From Flavobacterium sp. UBA2787 (GTDB lineage Bacteria > Bacteroidota > Bacteroidia > Flavobacteriales > Flavobacteriaceae): a stretch of DNA of 64,000 bases. A model generated the notes under the pieces. It was given only the letters and a program-made list of their open reading frames with translations. It had not been told where the DNA came from and did no database searches. The translations under genes were made by a program, and so were the position numbers. Positions 60,663-64,000 of this stretch are shown piece by piece; the stretch's first letter is position 1; each line of letters starts with the position of its first letter. The stretch is from assembly GCA_002352205.1 (NCBI GenBank), contig DEHZ01000003.1, positions 113,961 through 177,960 of the forward strand, read 5' to 3'.

Positions 60663-61832
60663 ATGAAAACAAAAATCCTCCTACTCGGTTCCGGAGAACT
60701 CGGAAAAGAATTTGTCATCGCCGCACAACGAATTGGCCAAACCGTCATTGCAGTCGATAGTTATGAAAATGCTCCCGCAATGCAAGTGGCACACGGTTTT
60801 GAAATCATCAATATGCTAGACGGTGCCGAACTCGACCGAATTGTAGCCAAACACCAACCCGATTTTATCGTTCCCGAAATAGAAGCCATTAGAACAGAAC
60901 GCTTTTATGACTACGAAAAACAAGGCATAAACGTTGTTCCGTCTGCCAAAGCAGCAAATTTCACTATGAACCGAAAAGCCATTCGTGATTTAGCAGCAAA
61001 AGAGTTAGGATTACGAACGGCAAATTATCGCTATGCCACTTCAGCAGATGAATTAGAAAAAGCAGTTTCAGAAGTTGGAATTCCTTGTGTAGTGAAACCA
61101 TTGATGAGTTCATCCGGAAAAGGACAATCAACCATCAAATCAACCGAAGATATTGCCAAAGCTTGGAACTATGCTGTGGAAGGTTCTCGTGGTGATGTGG
61201 TAGAAGTAATCGTTGAAGCTTTTGTCAATTTTAATTCCGAAATCACGTTATTAACCGTGACTCAAAACAATAATTTACCTACTTTATTTTGTGCTCCGAT
61301 TGGACACCGACAAGAACGAGGCGATTATCAAGAAAGTTGGCAACCTGCAAATGTTTCAGAAAAAGACATTTTGGAAGCTCAAGAAATGGCTCGCAAAGTG
61401 ACAGAATCCTTAGGCGGAGCCGGATTATTTGGAGTCGAATTTTTCCTAACGAATGAAGGCGTTTATTTCTCCGAATTATCACCAAGACCACATGACACAG
61501 GAATGGTTACCTTAGCCGGAACACAAAATTTCAATGAATTTGAATTGCATTTAAGAGCCATTTTGAGTTTACCAATCGCTGAAATCACCTTAGAAAAAGC
61601 CGGAGCAAGTGCGGTAATTTTAGCTGCTGAAAATTCATATCATCCTACTTATTCCGGTATCGAAAAAATTGCTGCTTTGCCTAAAACAGATTTCAGAATT
61701 TTTGGAAAGCCTACTTCACGACCGTACAGAAGAATGGGTGTTGCCTTGGTAAATGACACATTAGAAACTCCGATGGAAGATATTGTAAAAAAAGCAGAAA
61801 CAGCCGCTAAAATGGTTTCTGTTCATTCATAA
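60663..61832 (+). CDS. purT: Formate-dependent phosphoribosylglycinamide formyltransferase (PurT)
   Basis: A 389-residue ATP-grasp enzyme that formylates GAR with formate and ATP in purine synthesis. It begins [46 protein letters not shown] and [20 protein letters not shown]-type blocks (here [19 protein letters not shown]) define the family, with [11 protein letters not shown] following. Length matches PurT. A long palindromic element lies just upstream; I see no purine riboswitch. Single gene. Confidence 0.94.
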   Translation: MKTKILLLGSGELGKEFVIAAQRIGQTVIAVDSYENAPAMQVAHGFEIINMLDGAELDRIVAKHQPDFIVPEIEAIRTERFYDYEKQGINVVPSAKAANFTMNRKAIRDLAAKELGLRTANYRYATSADELEKAVSEVGIPCVVKPLMSSSGKGQSTIKSTEDIAKAWNYAVEGSRGDVVEVIVEAFVNFNSEITLLTVTQNNNLPTLFCAPIGHRQERGDYQESWQPANVSEKDILEAQEMARKVTESLGGAGLFGVEFFLTNEGVYFSELSPRPHDTGMVTLAGTQNFNEFELHLRAILSLPIAEITLEKAGASAVILAAENSYHPTYSGIEKIAALPKTDFRIFGKPTSRPYRRMGVALVNDTLETPMEDIVKKAETAAKMVSVHS

Positions 61833-61861
61833 ATCAACATAAATTTTTACTCTAACATCTA

Positions 61862-62419
61862 CTAAAAATCTAAGTTTTTTATCACTTTTGCAGGATTTCC
61901 AACCGCCAATGAATTATCGGGAATATCTTTTGTAACAACCGAACCGGCACCGATTGTACAACCATTCCCGATTGTAACACTCGGACAAATCACTGTATTT
62001 CCGCCTATCCAACAATCATTGCCAATAGAAACTGGTTTGGAAAATTCAACCGTTCGTCGTTCAATTGGATTTAGCGGATGTGTTGCTGTGTAAACATGAA
62101 CGTTTGGACCAAAGAAAACATTGTTACCAATCGTTATTTTCATCGTGTCTAAAACGACACAGTTGACATTGAAATACACATTTTCTCCTGCATAAATATT
62201 GTAACCATAATCACAGTGAAATGGCGGTTCAACATAAAGCCTTTTATGAGCGTTTGGCATCAGTTGATGAAGAATATTTCTTGCATTTCCATTCATTACA
62301 TATTCGGTCACATTTAATTTATGTAATAACTTTTTGGCTCGTAATCGTTCTGCAACTAAAACTTTATCATTTGCAAAATAAATTTCGCCGGCTAACATTT
62401 TATCTTTTTCGGTTTTCAT
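61862..62419 (-). CDS. Maltose/galactoside O-acetyltransferase-like enzyme
   Basis: A 185-residue hexapeptide-repeat acetyltransferase of the Maa/LacA group, a trimer that acetylates sugars with acetyl-CoA. DKMLAGEIYFANDKVLVAER is the typical N-terminal mac domain; the left-handed helix repeats run from GYNIYAGENVYFN to DNSLAVGNPAKVI, and the catalytic His is in HVYTATHPLNP. The natural substrate is uncertain. It is divergent from a Crp/Fnr gene and has a TATCTTTG promoter at 62439-62446. Confidence 0.92.
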   Translation of the reverse strand: MKTEKDKMLAGEIYFANDKVLVAERLRAKKLLHKLNVTEYVMNGNARNILHQLMPNAHKRLYVEPPFHCDYGYNIYAGENVYFNVNCVVLDTMKITIGNNVFFGPNVHVYTATHPLNPIERRTVEFSKPVSIGNDCWIGGNTVICPSVTIGNGCTIGAGSVVTKDIPDNSLAVGNPAKVIKNLDF

Positions 62420-62438
62420 TCTTTAAATTTCAATCTTT

Positions 62439-62446
62439 CAAAGATA
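62439..62446 (-). promoter_or_regulatory. -7 promoter element for the acetyltransferase
   Basis: TATCTTTG on the minus strand, 19 bases before the ATG at 62419. Confidence 0.6.
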
Positions 62447-62469
62447 CCATTTCTATAAAATTAAAATTG

Positions 62470-62477
62470 TATTTTTG
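62470..62477 (+). promoter_or_regulatory. -7 promoter element for the Crp/Fnr gene
   Basis: TATTTTTG ends 5 bases before the ATG at 62483, predicting a leaderless or nearly leaderless mRNA. Confidence 0.55.
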
Positions 62478-62482
62478 ACTTA

Positions 62483-63058
62483 ATGAAATCCATTCTTGAA
62501 AACATTTCTAAACACATTTCCTTAACTTTAGAAGAGGAACAATTGTTTTTATCAAAAATTGAAGTTCACCACTTCAAAGCAAAAACCATTTTGCACAATG
62601 CCGGAGAAATTTGCAAACATTCTTATTTTGTCAATTCGGGATTACTGAGAAGTTTCAACATCAATGACAATATTGTGGAACATGTTCTTCATTTTGCCTG
62701 CGAAGGTTGGTGGATTGGCGACATGTACAGCTTGCTTTCTCAAAAACCGGGCAATTTGTTTATTGAAGTTTTAGAAGATTCGGAAGTGGTTTTGTTGTCC
62801 AAAGAAAATCAAGAGCAATTGTATTTTGAAATTCCAAAACTGGAACGTTTTTTCAGAATTTTAACCGAAAACTCATTGGTTGCTCATCAAGAACGATTGA
62901 TGGATAACTTAAGTTTATCTGCCGAAGATCGTTTTGAAAAATTCTGCAAAAAATATCCAACACTCATTCAAAAAGTACCTCAAAAACAGATTGCTTCTTA
63001 TATAGGTGTAACTCCTGAGTTTTTTAGTAAGATGAAAAGTCGGATGCTTAAGAAGTAG
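62483..63058 (+). CDS. Crp/Fnr-family transcriptional regulator
   Basis: A 191-residue regulator with a cyclic-nucleotide-binding-like beta-roll (about 20-130, HNAGEICKHSYFVNSGLLRS and CEGWWIGDMYSLLSQKPGN) and a C-terminal helix-turn-helix (about 150-190, VPQKQIASYIGVTPEFFSKM). It has no Fe-S cysteine cluster, and the nucleotide contact residues of Crp are not conserved, so the ligand is unknown. It is divergent from the sugar acetyltransferase, a possible target, and upstream of pirin. Confidence 0.9.
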   Translation: MKSILENISKHISLTLEEEQLFLSKIEVHHFKAKTILHNAGEICKHSYFVNSGLLRSFNINDNIVEHVLHFACEGWWIGDMYSLLSQKPGNLFIEVLEDSEVVLLSKENQEQLYFEIPKLERFFRILTENSLVAHQERLMDNLSLSAEDRFEKFCKKYPTLIQKVPQKQIASYIGVTPEFFSKMKSRMLKK

Positions 63059-63146
63059 GCAGTCGCAGTCTCAGTTTACAATCTGACAACCGACAACCGA
63101 CAACATTTCTTAATCTACATTAAGTGCAAAACCTTTCTTATGGTTG

Positions 63147-63154
63147 TAAATTTG
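63147..63154 (+). promoter_or_regulatory. -7 promoter element for the pirin gene
   Basis: TAAATTTG, 29 bases before the ATG at 63184. Confidence 0.5.
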
Positions 63155-63183
63155 TACTGTAAATAACAACAAATCTATTAGTT

Positions 63184-63897
63184 ATGAAAAATACAGTTTT
63201 ACACAAAGCCAATGAAAGAGGTCATGCTGATCACGGATGGTTGAATGCTTACCACAGTTTTAGTTTTGCCAATTGGTACAATCCGGATAAAGTTCAGTTT
63301 GGTGTTTTGAGAGTTTTGAATGATGACACGGTTGCTGGTGGAATGGGTTTTGGAATGCATCCACACGATAATATGGAAATTATAACTATTCCGTTGGAAG
63401 GTGATTTGGCTCATAAAGACAGTATGGGAAATTCAGAAACCATCAAATTTGGCGATGTTCAAGTGATGAGTGCGGGAACCGGAGTTAGACATAGTGAATT
63501 TAACCCAAATGCTGACAAAAGAACGAAATTATTGCAAATTTGGTTGTTTCCGAATAAGCAAAATGTGGAACCTCGTTACCAGCAAATTACGTTGGACGTA
63601 AACGATCGACAAAACAAATTACAACAAATTTTATCGCCAAATCCGGAAGATGCCGGTGTTTGGATTCATCAAGATGCGTGGTTTCATTTAGGTAAATTTG
63701 AAAAAGGATTGACTGAAAGTTACACTATAAAAAGAGAAGGAAATGGCGTTTATGCGTTTGTGATTTCCGGAAGTGTAACGATTAACGGTCAAACGTTAGA
63801 AACCCGAGATGCTTTAGGTGTTTGGGATACAGAAAAATTAGAAATTACTTCAACTTCGGATGCAGAAATTTTGTTGATGGATATTCCGATGGAGTAA
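63184..63897 (+). CDS. Pirin family protein (YhhW-like bicupin)
   Basis: A 237-residue bicupin of the pirin family. The N-terminal cupin begins HADHGWLNAYHSFSFANWY; metal ligands are the two His in GMHPHDNMEI and the His and Glu in GTGVRHSEFN. The second cupin is at about 140-230. The E. coli relative YhhW has quercetin dioxygenase activity; the natural role is unknown. A Crp/Fnr gene lies upstream and a terminator follows. Confidence 0.92.
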   Translation: MKNTVLHKANERGHADHGWLNAYHSFSFANWYNPDKVQFGVLRVLNDDTVAGGMGFGMHPHDNMEIITIPLEGDLAHKDSMGNSETIKFGDVQVMSAGTGVRHSEFNPNADKRTKLLQIWLFPNKQNVEPRYQQITLDVNDRQNKLQQILSPNPEDAGVWIHQDAWFHLGKFEKGLTESYTIKREGNGVYAFVISGSVTINGQTLETRDALGVWDTEKLEITSTSDAEILLMDIPME

Positions 63898-63919
63898 TTG
63901 TTTTGATTGATTGATTTTG

Positions 63920-63946
63920 AACCCGGCAAATTTGTCGGGTTTTTTG
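63920..63946 (+). terminator. Rho-independent terminator after the pirin gene
   Basis: AACCCG and CGGGTT arms around GCAAATTTGT, followed by T. Confidence 0.8.
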
Positions 63947-63975
63947 TTTCCAAAAATGCGAGTAATTTCCTTTCT

Positions 63976-64000
63976 GCTCCCGCTGTCCGTTTCAATCTTT
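63976..64000 (-). repeat. Interspersed palindromic repeat, copy E (cut by the right edge)
   Basis: GCTCCCGCTGTCCG then TTTCAATCTTT matches the start of copy C as read on the plus strand (TCCCGCTATCCG, then TTGCAAGCTTT). Only the first 25 bases are in the window. Confidence 0.55.

Noticed and set aside
60366-60760. Overlapping frames on both strands upstream of purT
   Set aside because: They translate the palindromic element (ACRQAG string) and overlap real genes in other frames.

Overview
The window is chromosomal DNA from a low-GC member of the Bacteroidota, almost certainly a Flavobacterium or a close relative in Flavobacteriaceae. The reasons are: a gldB gliding gene beside nadE; a type IX secretion (T9SS) plug protein and two T9SS cargo proteins, one with a type A and one with a type B C-terminal signal; Na+-pumping NADH dehydrogenase (nqrABCDEF); families largely confined to Bacteroidota (DUF5916, DUF3667, DUF6702, CarboxypepD_reg-like proteins); many promoters with the TAnnTTTG -7 element; and no obvious Shine-Dalgarno sequences. 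No rRNA, phage, insertion sequence or CRISPR array was seen. There is one tRNA (Gly, TCC).

Layout. 0-9 kb: gldB (cut by the left edge), nadE, a NarL-type response regulator, dnaG, an outer-membrane protein / putative anti-sigma / ECF sigma locus, a polyprenyl synthase and rlmN. 9-17 kb: an O-methyltransferase, PAP2 phosphatase, tatA, an M1 peptidase, a DUF6702 protein and four CarboxypepD_reg-like secreted proteins, three of them recent tandem copies, then pepE. 17.4-18.5 kb is a very AT-rich pocket with two unrecognised membrane proteins. 18.5-29.4 kb: tRNA-Gly, GNAT acetyltransferase, two convergent L,D-transpeptidases, a DUF5916 barrel protein, gpmI and a giant T9SS adhesin-like protein. 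29.5-34.6 kb: a TetR - ABC - HlyD - TolC export operon whose ABC ATPase keeps Walker A but has lost most other catalytic motifs. 34.6-43 kb: acetyl-CoA hydrolase/transferase, map, DUF3667 protein, methyltransferase, M16 peptidase, apbE and a small orphan gene. 43-50 kb: two BON/SH3 proteins and nqrA-F. 50-64 kb: T9SS plug protein, a second DUF3667 protein, apaG, pruA, a secreted alpha/beta hydrolase, rsmG, a desaturase, an aminotransferase, purT, a maltose-acetyltransferase-like enzyme, a Crp/Fnr regulator and pirin.

Genes that work together. ApbE would attach FMN to NqrB and NqrC of the sodium pump next door. The plug protein gates the secretion channel used by the two T9SS cargo proteins. 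The TetR protein probably controls its own promoter and the exporter through a palindrome overlapping the -7 element. The sigma factor, the single-pass protein overlapping it and the barrel protein after them look like one envelope-response unit.

Most noteworthy: the ABC exporter with a degenerate nucleotide-binding domain; DnaG with all four zinc ligands replaced; a family of interspersed palindromic repeats with AGCCCCGAT / AGCGGGA ends, found five times with a smaller palindrome nested in one copy; the tandem CarboxypepD_reg array; and several promoters placed so close to the ATG that the mRNAs should be leaderless. Where the longest reading frame began upstream of the promoter, starts were moved downstream (rlmN, tatA, pepE) or to the first plausible ATG (gpmI, map, tolC-like gene).
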